From Roseovarius aestuarii (GTDB taxonomy: Bacteria; Pseudomonadota; Alphaproteobacteria; Rhodobacterales; Rhodobacteraceae), in NCBI RefSeq assembly GCF_019966515.1, contig NZ_JAIMIB010000020.1:16059-80058 (forward strand): a stretch of 64,000 bases of DNA, given 5' to 3'. Position 1 is the first letter of the stretch. The number at the start of each line of letters is the position of its first letter. The position numbers were made by a program, and so were the translations under genes. Positions 53,270 through 62,646 of this stretch are shown here, one piece after another. Below the pieces are notes generated by a model that was not told where the DNA came from, did no database searches, and saw nothing but the letters and a program-made list of their open reading frames with translations.

Positions 53270-54484
53270 TCAACGCTCCTTCAGCTTGATGGACGAGTTA
53301 TAGACGTTCATGAACGCTGAAATCAGAAGCGAGATCGTCAGGTAGAACAACATCAGGAGTAGCACGCATTCAATCGCACGGCCCGTCTGGTTCAACGTGA
53401 TGCCGCCCAGCGTTGCGGTGATATCGGCATAGCCCACGGCAATCGCCAGAGACGAGTTCTTGGTGATGTTGAGATAGTTCGAAATCAGTGGCGGGATGAT
53501 AACCCTCAGCGCCTGTGGCAGTACCACAAGGTTCATCACACGGCCTGGCCGCAGTCCAAGTGCTCCCGCTGCCTCGGTCTGGCCTTTCGACACCGCCTGG
53601 ATACCGGCCCGAACGTTTTCCGCGATGAAAGCGCCGGTATAGATCGAAAGCGCGAACCAAAGCGCGATCAGTGGCCCACCGATCTTGATCCCTCCGGAAA
53701 AGTTGAAGCCCGTAAGCTCAGGGATGTCCAACCCGATCGGCTTGCCCATGATGAAGTACATCAGAATTGTCGGGAGGAAGAACAGACCAACAGAGGGCCA
53801 GAAGGTGGGCAGCAGACGTCCGGTAGCATAAAGCAGATTGGTCGCATATTTGCGATACGCCACGATACCAAAGATCGAGGCAATGAACGTCGCCACCACC
53901 ACCATCGACCCCGGCCCCCAGACAGGCCCCGGCGTATAGATACCGCGATTGGTAAACGCGAACGCGTCCAGCACCATCGAGGCTTCCGGTTCGTCACCGC
54001 GGAAGGCGCGCGGACCCGGCAGAACCGCCGTCATGATGGTGAAGATTATGATGATCCAGATCAGAACCGGGATATTGCGGAAGATCTCAACATAGAACGC
54101 CATCAGCTTGCGCACCAGCCAGTTGTTGGACAGGCGCAGGACCCCTGCGATAACGCCAAAAATCGTAGCGGTGATACAGGCCAGGAAGGCCACGAGAAGT
54201 GTGTTGAGAACACCCACGATGGCGGCGCGCGAATGCGACGACTGGCTGTCATATTCGATCAGGCGCTGGCTAATGTCGTAATTTGCGGTGTCTCTCAGAA
54301 AATCGAAAGAGATGTTGAGGCCCGCAGCCCTCAGGTTCTGGATCAGATTGTTCCCCAGGTACCAGATGGACAGTGCCAGAACCATGGCCGCAATGGCCTG
54401 AAAAGTGAGTGAACGGTAACGGGTATCGTAAATGAGTTGCGATAACCGAAACGACTCCTTCGGAGGGTCGGTAATAGTTGTCAT
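53270..54484 (-). CDS. aapQ: general L-amino acid ABC transporter, permease AapQ
   Basis: A 404-residue permease partnering AapM. The HisM-type core carries the coupling loop A-E-N-V-R-A-G-I-Q-A-V-S-K-G-Q-T-E-A (about 290-307); a long insert at about 155-235 is usual in AapQ/BztB. Reads on from aapJ past an internal terminator. Confidence 0.9.
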   Translation of the reverse strand: MTTITDPPKESFRLSQLIYDTRYRSLTFQAIAAMVLALSIWYLGNNLIQNLRAAGLNISFDFLRDTANYDISQRLIEYDSQSSHSRAAIVGVLNTLLVAFLACITATIFGVIAGVLRLSNNWLVRKLMAFYVEIFRNIPVLIWIIIIFTIMTAVLPGPRAFRGDEPEASMVLDAFAFTNRGIYTPGPVWGPGSMVVVATFIASIFGIVAYRKYATNLLYATGRLLPTFWPSVGLFFLPTILMYFIMGKPIGLDIPELTGFNFSGGIKIGGPLIALWFALSIYTGAFIAENVRAGIQAVSKGQTEAAGALGLRPGRVMNLVVLPQALRVIIPPLISNYLNITKNSSLAIAVGYADITATLGGITLNQTGRAIECVLLLMLFYLTISLLISAFMNVYNSSIKLKER

Positions 54485-54572
54485 AAAGACGTATCCCTGA
54501 TTGCCCCTGAGCGATTATTCCGGCGGGGTATGCCCCGCTCGTCGCAAACTCAGGTGTTGTTCGTTGTATAGG

Positions 54573-54598
54573 AAAAGGGCGCGGTCCATGCCGCGCCC
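54573..54598 (-). terminator. internal terminator/attenuator between aapJ and aapQ
   Basis: Perfect 8-bp stem GGGCGCGG/CCGCGCCC (54577-54584, 54591-54598) with TTTT on the minus strand. It lies inside the operon, so it should cut most transcripts after aapJ and give more binding protein than permease. Confidence 0.75.
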
Positions 54599-54613
54599 TT
54601 GCCCTTTTGGTTT

Positions 54614-55633
54614 TTAGCGGAAGGGCGGCGAGTAGATCAGGCCGCCATCGGTCCACTGAGCGTTCAGTCCACGTGCCAGACCAATCGATGTGCTTTCACC
54701 GATGTTCTGCTCAAACAGCTCACCATAGTTGCCACCCGCCATGATGGCGTTCTTGGCCCAGTCAGCCGACAGGCCGAGCATTTCGCCCAGATTGCCTTCG
54801 GTGCCCAGCAGGCGGTTGACCTCAGGGTTGTCACCCGGAGCCGCTGACATGTCTGCGATATTGGTCGATGTCACACCCAGTTCTTCAGCAGTGATCAGGG
54901 CGTTCAGGGTCCAGCGAACCACATCACCCCATTCGTTGTCGCCGTGACGTACAAGCGGACCCAGCGGCTCTTTCGAGACGATTTCGGGCAGCAGAACGTG
55001 GTCACCGGGATTTTCGAATGTGGCGCGCGTTGCGGCCAGACCCGAAGCGTCGGTGGTGTATGTGTCACACGCACCGGCCAGATACTGTTGCTGACCTTCA
55101 GCGTTGGTTTCGATCGGAACCGGCTCGTAGCTGATGTTGTTCGCGCGGAAGAAGTCCGCGAGGTTCAGCTCGGTGGTTGTACCGGTCTGGATGCAGACCG
55201 TGGCGCCGTCGAGTTCCTTGGCCGAGCTGACGCCCAGTTCCTTGGGAACCATGAAGCCTTGGCCGTCATAGTAATTCACGCCAACGAAGGTGAACTTGAG
55301 GTCCACATCGCGCGAGAAGGTCCAGGTGGTGTTCCGGGCCAGCATGTCGATCTCACCCGACGCAAGCGCTGTGAAACGGGTTTTGCCGGTGGTCGGCACG
55401 AATTCGACGGCGGTTGCATCTCCGAGAACGGCAGCGGCGACCGCGCGGCATACGCCAACGTCAAAGCCTTTCCACTCGCCATTCGCGTCCGGTGCGGCAA
55501 AGCCGACCAGGCCGGTGGTCACACCACAGTTCAGCTTGCCGCGTGCTTTCACATCGTCCAGCGTACCGGCAGCTGCAACGCCAGCGCCAAGGCCGGCGAG
55601 TGTTAGCGCGCCAAAAAATACGGATTTTTTCAT
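54614..55633 (-). CDS. aapJ: general L-amino acid ABC transporter, substrate-binding protein AapJ
   Basis: A 339-residue periplasmic protein with a signal peptide (M-K-K-S-V-F-F-G-A-L-T-L-A-G ending A-A-A-G). The SBP_bac_3 domain carries L-N-C-G-V-T-T-G-L-V-G-F, W-K-G-F-D-V-G-V-C-R-A-V-A-A-A-V and D-M-L-A-R-N-T-T-W-T. It binds a broad range of L-amino acids. ATG 55633 behind AGGAAGAGG; the open frame extends a little upstream without a ribosome site. First gene of the operon. Confidence 0.93.
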   Translation of the reverse strand: MKKSVFFGALTLAGLGAGVAAAGTLDDVKARGKLNCGVTTGLVGFAAPDANGEWKGFDVGVCRAVAAAVLGDATAVEFVPTTGKTRFTALASGEIDMLARNTTWTFSRDVDLKFTFVGVNYYDGQGFMVPKELGVSSAKELDGATVCIQTGTTTELNLADFFRANNISYEPVPIETNAEGQQQYLAGACDTYTTDASGLAATRATFENPGDHVLLPEIVSKEPLGPLVRHGDNEWGDVVRWTLNALITAEELGVTSTNIADMSAAPGDNPEVNRLLGTEGNLGEMLGLSADWAKNAIMAGGNYGELFEQNIGESTSIGLARGLNAQWTDGGLIYSPPFR

Positions 55634-55831
55634 TTTTACCTCTTCCTGATTGTCCGCCCTTGAGGGCGGTTCGTACGGCCTCATGTTGGCCGGGGCGATA
55701 CTGTAATAGGGGCGTAGCCCCCTCAGTGCCCGCGAGTTTGTGTAGAATCATAACTAAAGGTCAAGACCTGACACACGAAAAAGCTTGGCAATTCAGTATA
55801 GTTTACCCCGGGGAAACACCCCCAAATCGCA

Positions 55832-56548
55832 TTAGCCGAGTGAACGGGAAAGATTGTAGAAGCGATGGGCGTGAAAAAAGTCATTTTCTTTCTTCGCGGC
55901 CATTTCCAGTGCTTCTGCGTCCTCGCCCCATTGGTCTTGTTGCCAAAGTTCATCAACACACGACACGGCCCAGAGCTCCGCTGGCGGGCGCAAATCGTGT
56001 AATGCGGCGAAGCCGATGATCAACGAGCCGGACAGGCTGACAAGATCATGAAATGCAGTTAGCGCAAACACGTCCAGTGCATGAACTTTTTTCGAAAGAA
56101 CGCTCAGAGATTGCATGTTTTGCGGCGCATGCATGACCCCCTGAACAGGAACAAGGCGTGCACCCAGGACCGATTCGGCCCAATCCAGCAGTGGGTCCCA
56201 CCCTTCAGCCTGACGATCCACCAGGCCCGACGGGCCGTCAGCCCGGTAGCAGATCAGGTCGGCATCACCGTAAGCAGCCAACATATCGGCCACCTCCGCA
56301 TGCTGCTGCGTCACCTTGTCAATCGCGGCGTTGGCCGACCGGGTGAACGGCATGGCAGCGGGGTTGACCTGCCCCTCGACGACATTCCATTCCGCCGCAA
56401 TCTGACCTGCAAGCGCGTTGGTCGGCACCACAAGCGGTGCCTTGGCCGGGGTCCGGATCGCGCGGCCGTCCAGTTCGACGGTGTATCCCTTTTCGTTTTG
56501 CCTGACATCGGCATTCTGCCAGAACCGTTTGAGTTGCCAGTCGCTCAT
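55832..56548 (-). CDS. ATP12-family chaperone
   Basis: A 238-residue protein of the ATP12 family (assembly factor for F1-ATPase alpha subunit): G-Y-T-V-E-L-D-G-R-A-I-R-T-P, P-F-T-R-S-A-N-A-A-I-D, L-I-C-Y-R-A-D-G-P and the C-terminal L-W-A-V-S-C-V-D-E-L-W-Q. Its start overlaps the stop of the HAD gene by one base. Cytoplasmic. Confidence 0.88.
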   Translation of the reverse strand: MSDWQLKRFWQNADVRQNEKGYTVELDGRAIRTPAKAPLVVPTNALAGQIAAEWNVVEGQVNPAAMPFTRSANAAIDKVTQQHAEVADMLAAYGDADLICYRADGPSGLVDRQAEGWDPLLDWAESVLGARLVPVQGVMHAPQNMQSLSVLSKKVHALDVFALTAFHDLVSLSGSLIIGFAALHDLRPPAELWAVSCVDELWQQDQWGEDAEALEMAAKKENDFFHAHRFYNLSRSLG

Positions 56549-57231
56549 CAGGTACGCTCCCACAACTCATCCAGCGCCGACAGTACCGCATCGAACCCAT
56601 CCACCAGCAGGTCCGCCCCCGCCGCGCGCAGATCATCTGTCGGATGATAGCCCCAGGTTACCCCCAAAGTGTGCACACCCGCGGCCCTGCCCATCTCGAT
56701 ATCAAAGGTAGTGTCGCCGATCATGACCGTATCGCTTTTGTCTGCACCGGTTTCGTTCAGGCAGCTCAGCACCATTGAAGGATGCGGTTTCGACGGATGA
56801 TGATCGGCGGTCTGTCGGGTGGAAAAGAACGGATCAAGACCATGCGCGGCAAAGGCGTGATCGAGGCCACGACGCGCCTTGCCCGTTGCCACGCCCAGCA
56901 GTACGCCCCGCCGGGCGGCCAGTGCCTCGATCACTGCACGCGCGCCGGGATAAAGCGGTGCACTGGCCTCGCCTCCAGTTTGCGCGCGCTGCGCAATGAA
57001 ACATGCCTTGTAAGCCTCAGAAACCTGGAGGATCAGGTCGTCAGGGTGATCGGGAATGAGCCGCGCCACCGCCTCGAAAAGCGACAAGCCCACGATCGAC
57101 AGAATGTCGGCGCGGGCCGGCGCAGGAAGACTGTATCTGGCAAAGGCTCCTTCCATCGCCTGCACGATGAAATCCTGACTGTCCATCAATGTGCCGTCCA
57201 TGTCGAAGACAGCCAACCGCGTGCCGCTCAT
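56548..57231 (-). CDS. HAD-superfamily phosphatase (phosphoglycolate phosphatase-like)
   Basis: A 227-residue HAD hydrolase: motif I F-D-M-D-G-T-L (nucleophile Asp10), motif II V-A-T-G-K, motif III K-P-H-P, and motif IV M-I-G-D-T-T-F-D-I-E-M. A helical cap follows motif I. It may act on phosphoglycolate or other sugar phosphates. It overlaps rluC by 4 bp and the ATP12 gene by one, in a tight operon. Confidence 0.88.
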   Translation of the reverse strand: MSGTRLAVFDMDGTLMDSQDFIVQAMEGAFARYSLPAPARADILSIVGLSLFEAVARLIPDHPDDLILQVSEAYKACFIAQRAQTGGEASAPLYPGARAVIEALAARRGVLLGVATGKARRGLDHAFAAHGLDPFFSTRQTADHHPSKPHPSMVLSCLNETGADKSDTVMIGDTTFDIEMGRAAGVHTLGVTWGYHPTDDLRAAGADLLVDGFDAVLSALDELWERT

Positions 57232-58271
57232 CCCCAGTCCTCGAACGGATTATCGGGCGCTTCACCAGGCTGCCACTGAAACGTGTCCCAGGTATGCGCC
57301 ATATGTTTCGGCAACGGCGCCGTCAGGTTCAGGATCGCACGGGTGACCGGGTGTTCGATCTGCAGTGACCGCGCGTGCAGATGCAATTTCCGGCTGATGT
57401 CACCACCCAGTTGTGCGCCCCAGCCATCGCCGAGGTTTTCCTGCCCCGACCCGCCATATTTGCCGTCACCAATGATCGGGTGGCCGATCTCTGCCATATG
57501 GGCGCGTAATTGGTGAGTCCGGCCCGTGACCGGAGTCAGCGCCATCCAGGCGGTACGGCTGCCCGCTGCTTCAAGCAGGGTGTAATCAGTGGTGGCGTGC
57601 TTGGCGCCGGGCGTCTCATCCACCTCACGCGGGTGCAGACACAGCATCTTTTCGCCTTCCCCCTTCGCGCCGTGGCCGGGTGCCTTGACCAGCCCGTATT
57701 TTATCGTGCCCATGCGCGGGATCGGCACCCCGGCGACCACCGCCCAATAGATCTTGCGCGTGGCGCGGTGCCGGAAGGCGGCGGTCAGCCCCTTGGCTGC
57801 CACACGGGTTCGCGCCAATACCAGAACGCCGGAGGTGTCCTTATCCAGCCTGTGCACCAGCCGGGGCTTCTCCTCAAAGCCGAACCGCAACGCATCCGCC
57901 AGTCCATCGACATGGCGCGCCTGTTTTGACCCACCCTGCACAGGCAGACCTGGTGGTTTGTTGAGCGCAATCACATGATCGTCCCGGTAGATAACGCAAG
58001 ACTGGATCATCTTGGCATCAGCCTCGGAAATACGGGCATCATATTCGGGCTTGGGCGCATTCGGATCCGGCAGCGGCGGAATACGCACCTGCTGACCCTC
58101 CGCAAGACGTGTGGCCGGTTTGACGCGCCCTCCGTCAACACGTAGTTCACCCTTGCGGCACATCTTTTCGATCCGCCCCTGCCCCAGATGCGGAAACTGG
58201 CGGCGCAGCCAACGATCCAATCGTTGATCAGCGTCGTCGGCGACAATGGTAAGTGTCTGAACCCTGCTCAT
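57228..58271 (-). CDS. RluA-family 23S rRNA pseudouridine synthase (RluC-like)
   Basis: A 347-residue enzyme. An S4 RNA-binding domain (15-75: D-Q-R-L-D-R-W-L-R-R) precedes the synthase domain with the catalytic motif H-R-L-D-K-D-T-S-G (Asp of R-L-D at about 143) and G-R-T-H-Q-L-R-A-H. It modifies uridines in 23S rRNA; the exact sites follow RluC by similarity only. Its start overlaps the fluoride-channel gene by 4 bp. Confidence 0.88.
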   Translation of the reverse strand: MSRVQTLTIVADDADQRLDRWLRRQFPHLGQGRIEKMCRKGELRVDGGRVKPATRLAEGQQVRIPPLPDPNAPKPEYDARISEADAKMIQSCVIYRDDHVIALNKPPGLPVQGGSKQARHVDGLADALRFGFEEKPRLVHRLDKDTSGVLVLARTRVAAKGLTAAFRHRATRKIYWAVVAGVPIPRMGTIKYGLVKAPGHGAKGEGEKMLCLHPREVDETPGAKHATTDYTLLEAAGSRTAWMALTPVTGRTHQLRAHMAEIGHPIIGDGKYGGSGQENLGDGWGAQLGGDISRKLHLHARSLQIEHPVTRAILNLTAPLPKHMAHTWDTFQWQPGEAPDNPFEDWG

Positions 58272-58645
58272 GCCCAGACCATCCGTGCAATCCAGACCCC
58301 CAGTACCAGCCCGGAAATCGAAACAACCACCGACAGAAGAACATAAAGCGCTGCGGATGCAATCTGACCACGTTCAAACAGCGTGAAGGCTTCGAGCGAG
58401 AAGGCCGAGAAGGTGGTGAAGCCTCCCAGAATGCCGGTCATGACAAAGAGATTGTAGTGCTCCAACCCGCGCTGAAAGGAATAGACCACAAAAAGGCCCA
58501 TCAAGAAGGAGCCGATGACGTTCACGCTCAGGATTGCCAGCGGAAAGCCGGAGCCGACCAGACGTAACATCAACACACCCGCACCAAAGCGCAGAGAAGA
58601 CCCGATTGCGCCGCCAAGGGCCACTGAGAGAAAACTCATCAACAT
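58268..58645 (-). CDS. crcB: fluoride ion channel FluC/CrcB
   Basis: A 125-residue, four-helix membrane protein that exports fluoride as a dual-topology dimer. Signature text: V-A-L-G-G-A-I-G-S-S-L-R-F, N-V-I-G-S-F-L-M-G, and G-I-L-G-G-F-T-T-F-S-A-F-S. The ATG at 58645 opens into the first helix; ATG 58669 and TTG 58681 are in frame. No fluoride riboswitch is seen upstream. First gene of the rluC-HAD-ATP12 operon. Confidence 0.88.
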   Translation of the reverse strand: MLMSFLSVALGGAIGSSLRFGAGVLMLRLVGSGFPLAILSVNVIGSFLMGLFVVYSFQRGLEHYNLFVMTGILGGFTTFSAFSLEAFTLFERGQIASAALYVLLSVVVSISGLVLGVWIARMVWA

Positions 58646-58669
58646 GGTCGCGTCTGTCGCTTGCCCCAT

Positions 58670-58990
58670 GAGTTTTGTCAAGCTGAGGGGCTGTTATCAA
58701 ATAGAGTGCGCAAATGCGCACGCCTGATATCTCGTCGTCCGGCTCCGCCGCCCTCCTCGCATTGTCGCATGACACGATCGACGCGAGAGCACAGGCGGCG
58801 TGGTTCGGGGGATTGGGGGGCGTCCCCCAAGGCCCGATTGGCCTGAAATCGAAACTGAAATGCGTTCGCGTAGCGAACTCCTTTTGGGAACAGCCCGCGC
58901 AAGTAACGCAAGAGGTGACGGTATTGGACTGTTACCGCAATCATCTTGGCGCTAATGTCACCGAAAATGAGTCACATGGAACCACTTTCG
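58670..58990. other. intergenic region between divergent genes
   Basis: About 320 bp that must hold the promoters of the fluoride channel and the kinase. It contains GGTGACGGTATTGGAC... with partial symmetry at about 58914-58936. No gene seen. Confidence 0.3.
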
Positions 58991-60244
58991 ATGTCCGATC
59001 CCCTACCCTTCCTGCGACGGCTCTTCGACCGAGCAGTAGAGGTTGCCGATCCGATGCGCAGCCTGCGCCATGCTCTGCCGCCCAAGCCAGAAGGCCGGCT
59101 GGTAGTGGTGGGTGCTGGCAAGGCCAGTGCGCGCATGGCCGAAGCGGTCGAAGCTGAATACGGCCCCTGCGAAGGGGTGGTGATCACGCGCTACGGCTAT
59201 GCTCGCCCCTGCCAGGGCATCGAGATCATCGAGGCCGCGCACCCCGTACCCGATACCGCCGGGGTTGAGGGCACGCGGCAGATGCTGGCGCTCCTGCAAT
59301 CGCTTGGCGAAAACGACACGGTACTGGCGCTGATTTCGGGCGGCGCGTCGGCGCTGCTGCTACAGCCTGCGGGCGATATCTCGTTACCCGAGAAACAGGC
59401 GATCAATCAGGCATTGCTGGCCTCAGGCGCGCCGATCGGGCAGATGAACACCGTGCGCAAACATCTGAGCCGGGTCAAAGGCGGACAATTGGCCGCCGCA
59501 GCTTATCCCGCCCGGATGCTGGCGCTGTTGATTTCTGACGTGCCCGGGGATGATCCGACGATGATCGGGTCAGGGCCAACCGTCGGCGACGCCAGCACCC
59601 CCGCTGATGCCCGTGCCATTCTGCAAAAGAACGGTATCGCGCTGCCCGGCTCGGTTCAGAAAGTCCTGACCGGGCCATGCCAGGTGATCGCGCCGGGGGA
59701 TGAAAGGCTTACTCGGGTTGAAAACGTCATCTATGCGGCGCCCTCTCAATCACTTGAGGCCGCTGCGGAGCTTGCCCGGCTTGAGGGGATCGATGTGCGG
59801 ATGCTGGGAGACGCCCTGGAAGGTGAAGCGCGCGACGTGGCCGCGACACAGGCCAGCGAGGCGTTGCGCCTGCAGCAGGAAATGACAGCCGGCGCGCCAC
59901 CTATCCTGCTGCTGTCGGGGGGAGAGTTGACCGTCACCCGGACCGGAGACGGCATCGGCGGACCGAATGCGGAATTTGCCCTGGCACTTGCGCTTGCCCT
60001 CAGGGGCGCGCCGGGCATCCACGCGATTGCCTGCGATACTGATGGCGTCGACGGCGCGGCCGAGGTCGCGGGCGCTGTGATCGGCCCTGAGACACTGGCG
60101 AAAGGCCCTGACGCGGCAGATGCCCTGAGGTGCAACGACGCGCACGGTTTTTTTGATCGCATCGGGGGCCAGGTGATCACCGGGCCGACCCTGACCAATG
60201 TGAACGATTTCCGGGCCATCCTGATCGAGCCCGCGCAAACGTGA
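58991..60244 (+). CDS. glycerate kinase, MOFRL family
   Basis: A 417-residue glycerate 2-kinase/hydroxypyruvate reductase-type protein. The N-terminal half has V-V-V-G-A-G-K-A-S-A-R-M-A and L-I-S-G-G-A-S-A-L; the kinase domain N-T-V-R-K-H-L-S-R-V-K-G-G and I-S-D-V-P-G-D-D-P; the MOFRL domain L-L-S-G-G-E-L-T-V and G-G-P-N-A-E-F-A-L, then D-T-D-G-V-D-G. It feeds glycerate into central carbon metabolism. ATG 58991 fits the family's usual length; 58976 is an alternative. Confidence 0.88.
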   Translation: MSDPLPFLRRLFDRAVEVADPMRSLRHALPPKPEGRLVVVGAGKASARMAEAVEAEYGPCEGVVITRYGYARPCQGIEIIEAAHPVPDTAGVEGTRQMLALLQSLGENDTVLALISGGASALLLQPAGDISLPEKQAINQALLASGAPIGQMNTVRKHLSRVKGGQLAAAAYPARMLALLISDVPGDDPTMIGSGPTVGDASTPADARAILQKNGIALPGSVQKVLTGPCQVIAPGDERLTRVENVIYAAPSQSLEAAAELARLEGIDVRMLGDALEGEARDVAATQASEALRLQQEMTAGAPPILLLSGGELTVTRTGDGIGGPNAEFALALALALRGAPGIHAIACDTDGVDGAAEVAGAVIGPETLAKGPDAADALRCNDAHGFFDRIGGQVITGPTLTNVNDFRAILIEPAQT

Positions 60245-60304
60245 TTCGCTTTCGCGCCATCATGGTGCAAGCATCGTTCCATGACCGCGAAACAGAGGCC
60301 TATC

Positions 60305-60700
60305 ATGCGTCGCAGAACCTTCACTACCTTTGCTACACTGGCGGCATTCACCCTGACTATGCCCGCGATTGCTGACACGCAAACACCTGGAGCAGTGCAG
60401 GCAACCGCCGAACAGATCCGGCAGCTTCTTAGCGGAAATACCATTTCGGGCACATGGTCGGGGACGACATACAAGCAGTATTACCACAGCAATGGCGTGA
60501 CAGTTTATGTCGAGGATGGCCGACCACCCAGTCGCGGTAAGTGGCGGGTCAAGGAAGACGCGAACGAATACGATAGCTGGTGGGAACAGACCGGTTGGAC
60601 GCCTTACGTTGTGATGATGACCAATGACGGTTTTGCCTGGGTCAACGGCGACACGCTGGAACCCTTCGAGGTGCTGGGTGGCAAACAGGTCAATTTCTGA
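60305..60700 (+). CDS. small exported protein of unknown function
   Basis: A 131-residue protein with a signal peptide (M-R-R-R-T-F-T-T-F-A then a hydrophobic core ending P-A-I-A). The mature part begins with a helix, then a compact beta-rich fold: G-T-W-S-G-T-T-Y-K-Q-Y-Y, V-Y-V-E-D-G-R-P, G-K-W-R-V. Similar small lipocalin-like exported proteins occur in roseobacters without known role. ATG 60305 follows AGAGG; ATG 60281 is in frame but would extend the N-terminus awkwardly. Convergent with rplP. Confidence 0.65.
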   Translation: MRRRTFTTFATLAAFTLTMPAIADTQTPGAVQATAEQIRQLLSGNTISGTWSGTTYKQYYHSNGVTVYVEDGRPPSRGKWRVKEDANEYDSWWEQTGWTPYVVMMTNDGFAWVNGDTLEPFEVLGGKQVNF

Positions 60701-60789
60701 GGATCACGCGAAAGCAGCGAGCACGACACTGTAGGTACATCCCTCCAGTCACCCGACGACAGATTGACCCGGACTCAACTAAAACAAAA

Positions 60790-60820
60790 AAACCCCCGCC
60801 GATCACTTGGGCGGGGGTTT
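60790..60820. terminator. bidirectional terminator between exported-protein gene and rplP
   Basis: Stem AACCCCCGCC/GGCGGGGGTT (60791-60800, 60810-60819), with A-run before and T-rich after; serves both convergent genes. Confidence 0.85.
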
Positions 60821-60848
60821 GACTTTTCGTAGGGTGACACCCAAGCCG

Positions 60849-61262
60849 TTACCAGTCCTCGCGGACCACCACGCGGGTTTTCAGCGGCAGCTTCATGGCA
60901 GCAAGGCGCAGGGCCTCATGCGCGATAGCTTCGCTGACACCGTCGATCTCGAACATGATCCGACCGGGTTTAACCTTGGCCGCCCAGAAATCGACCGAGC
61001 CTTTACCTTTACCCATCCGGACCTCGGTTGGCTTCGAGGTTACCGGCAGGTCCGGGAATATCCGAATCCAGACACGACCCTGACGTTTCATATGGCGCGT
61101 CATGGCACGACGAGCGGCCTCGATCTGACGCGCTGTCACACGCTCGGGCTGGGTGGCTTTCAGGCCATAGGTCCCGAATGTCAGATCCGAACCACCCTTG
61201 GCTTCGCCATGAATGCGGCCCTTGAACTGCTTGCGGAATTTAGTGCGTTTTGGTTGTAGCAT
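60849..61262 (-). CDS. rplP: 50S ribosomal protein L16
   Basis: 137 residues; full family length, beginning [12 protein letters not shown]16 lies near the peptidyl-transferase centre and the A-site tRNA elbow. Normally followed by rpmC, but here a terminator and an opposing gene follow. Confidence 0.97.
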   Translation of the reverse strand: MLQPKRTKFRKQFKGRIHGEAKGGSDLTFGTYGLKATQPERVTARQIEAARRAMTRHMKRQGRVWIRIFPDLPVTSKPTEVRMGKGKGSVDFWAAKVKPGRIMFEIDGVSEAIAHEALRLAAMKLPLKTRVVVREDW

Positions 61263-61273
61263 CTAATCTCTCC

Positions 61274-61981
61274 TTACCGACGGCCGCCGGCGCCACGGGG
61301 CGCGGGACCATCCTGGAGTTCCTGGGCTTTACGATCACGAGCCGACGGATCGTGCTCCATTATCTCACCCTTGAAGATCCAGACCTTGATGCCGATGATG
61401 CCGTAGGGTGTCGTCGCTTCGACATTGGCATAATCGATGTCTGCCCGCAGGGTGTGCAGGGGCACGCGGCCCTCACGGTACCATTCGGTCCGGGCAATCT
61501 CGGCACCACCAAGGCGGCCCGATACGTTGACCCGGATGCCCAGGGCACCCATGCGCATGGCGTTCTGAACCGCGCGTTTCATCGCACGACGGAACGAGAC
61601 ACGACGCTCAAGTTGCTGAGCGATGCTTTCACCGACGAGGGCTGCGTCAAGCTCGGGCTTACGCACTTCGACGATGTTCAGGTGAAGTTCGCTGTCGGTC
61701 ATTGTCGCGATCTTGCGACGCAAACCCTCAATGTCAGCGCCTTTCTTGCCGATAATCACGCCCGGACGCGCGGTGTGAATGGTCACACGGCACTTCTTGT
61801 GGGGGCGTTCGATGATCACGCGGCTGACACCGGCCTGCTTGCACTCTTTGTTGATGAACTCGCGGATTGCGATGTCCTCAAGCAGAAGATTGCCATAGTC
61901 CTTGGTGTCGGCATACCAGCGGCTGTCCCAGGTGCGGTTCACCTGCAGGCGCATGCCAATCGGATTTACTTTGTTACCCAT
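61274..61981 (-). CDS. rpsC: 30S ribosomal protein S3
   Basis: 235 residues, with the KH-type-II domain ([10 protein letters not shown]) and start M-G-N-K-V-N-P-I-G. Part of the mRNA entry channel. Its ATG touches the stop of rplV. Confidence 0.97.
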   Translation of the reverse strand: MGNKVNPIGMRLQVNRTWDSRWYADTKDYGNLLLEDIAIREFINKECKQAGVSRVIIERPHKKCRVTIHTARPGVIIGKKGADIEGLRRKIATMTDSELHLNIVEVRKPELDAALVGESIAQQLERRVSFRRAMKRAVQNAMRMGALGIRVNVSGRLGGAEIARTEWYREGRVPLHTLRADIDYANVEATTPYGIIGIKVWIFKGEIMEHDPSARDRKAQELQDGPAPRGAGGRR

Positions 61982-62361
61982 CAGGCTTGCTCCTCGATTT
62001 CACGAACCTTGATTGTCAGTTCCGAGAACGGCTTGCGCAGCGCGCCAAACCGGCCCCGGGCCCGCGGACGGCCGCGTTTCATGACCAGGTTCTTGCCCAC
62101 ATAGGCCTCGGCCACGATCAGCTCGTCCACATCCAGGTTGTGGTTGTTTTCAGCATTGGCGATGGCCGACTGAAGGCATTTCTTCACGTCTTCCGCGATC
62201 CGCTTGTTCGAAAACGTCAGATCGTTGAGCGCCTTTTCAACCTTCTTGCCGCGGATCATCCCGGCCAAGAGGTTCAGTTTCTGCGGGCTGGTGCGAAGCA
62301 TGCGCAGTTTTGCCATTGCTTCGTTGTCGGCCACGCGGCGGGGGTTCTTTTCCTTGCCCAT
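61981..62361 (-). CDS. rplV: 50S ribosomal protein L22
   Basis: 126 residues; typical M-G-K-E-K-N-P-R-R and [11 protein letters not shown]; its loop lines the exit tunnel. Overlaps rpsC by one base. Confidence 0.97.
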   Translation of the reverse strand: MGKEKNPRRVADNEAMAKLRMLRTSPQKLNLLAGMIRGKKVEKALNDLTFSNKRIAEDVKKCLQSAIANAENNHNLDVDELIVAEAYVGKNLVMKRGRPRARGRFGALRKPFSELTIKVREIEEQA

Positions 62362-62364
62362 GAC

Positions 62365-62643
62365 TTACTTCCGCTTCGCTTTTTTGTCGGCGGCATGACC
62401 GTAATAGGTGCGGGTCGGGCTGTATTCGCCAAACTTCTGACCAATCATGTCTTCGCTAACGTTGACGGGAATGTGTTTGCGGCCGTTGTAGACGCCAAAA
62501 GTCAAGCCCACGAACTGGGGCAGGATCGTCGAGCGGCGCGACCAGATCTTGATGACTTCATTACGCCCGCTTTCGCGTGATGCTTCGGCTTTCTTAAGCA
62601 CATAAGCATCCACAAAGGGGCCTTTCCATACAGAACGTGCCAT
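62365..62643 (-). CDS. rpsS: 30S ribosomal protein S19
   Basis: 92 residues, [10 protein letters not shown]; binds 16S rRNA in the head of the small subunit. Three bases separate it from rplB and from rplV. Confidence 0.97.
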   Translation of the reverse strand: MARSVWKGPFVDAYVLKKAEASRESGRNEVIKIWSRRSTILPQFVGLTFGVYNGRKHIPVNVSEDMIGQKFGEYSPTRTYYGHAADKKAKRK

Positions 62644-62646
62644 GTG

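Noticed and set aside
58646..58990. Fluoride riboswitch before crcB
   Set aside because: No GGCGATGG...pseudoknot signature readable upstream of the channel gene.
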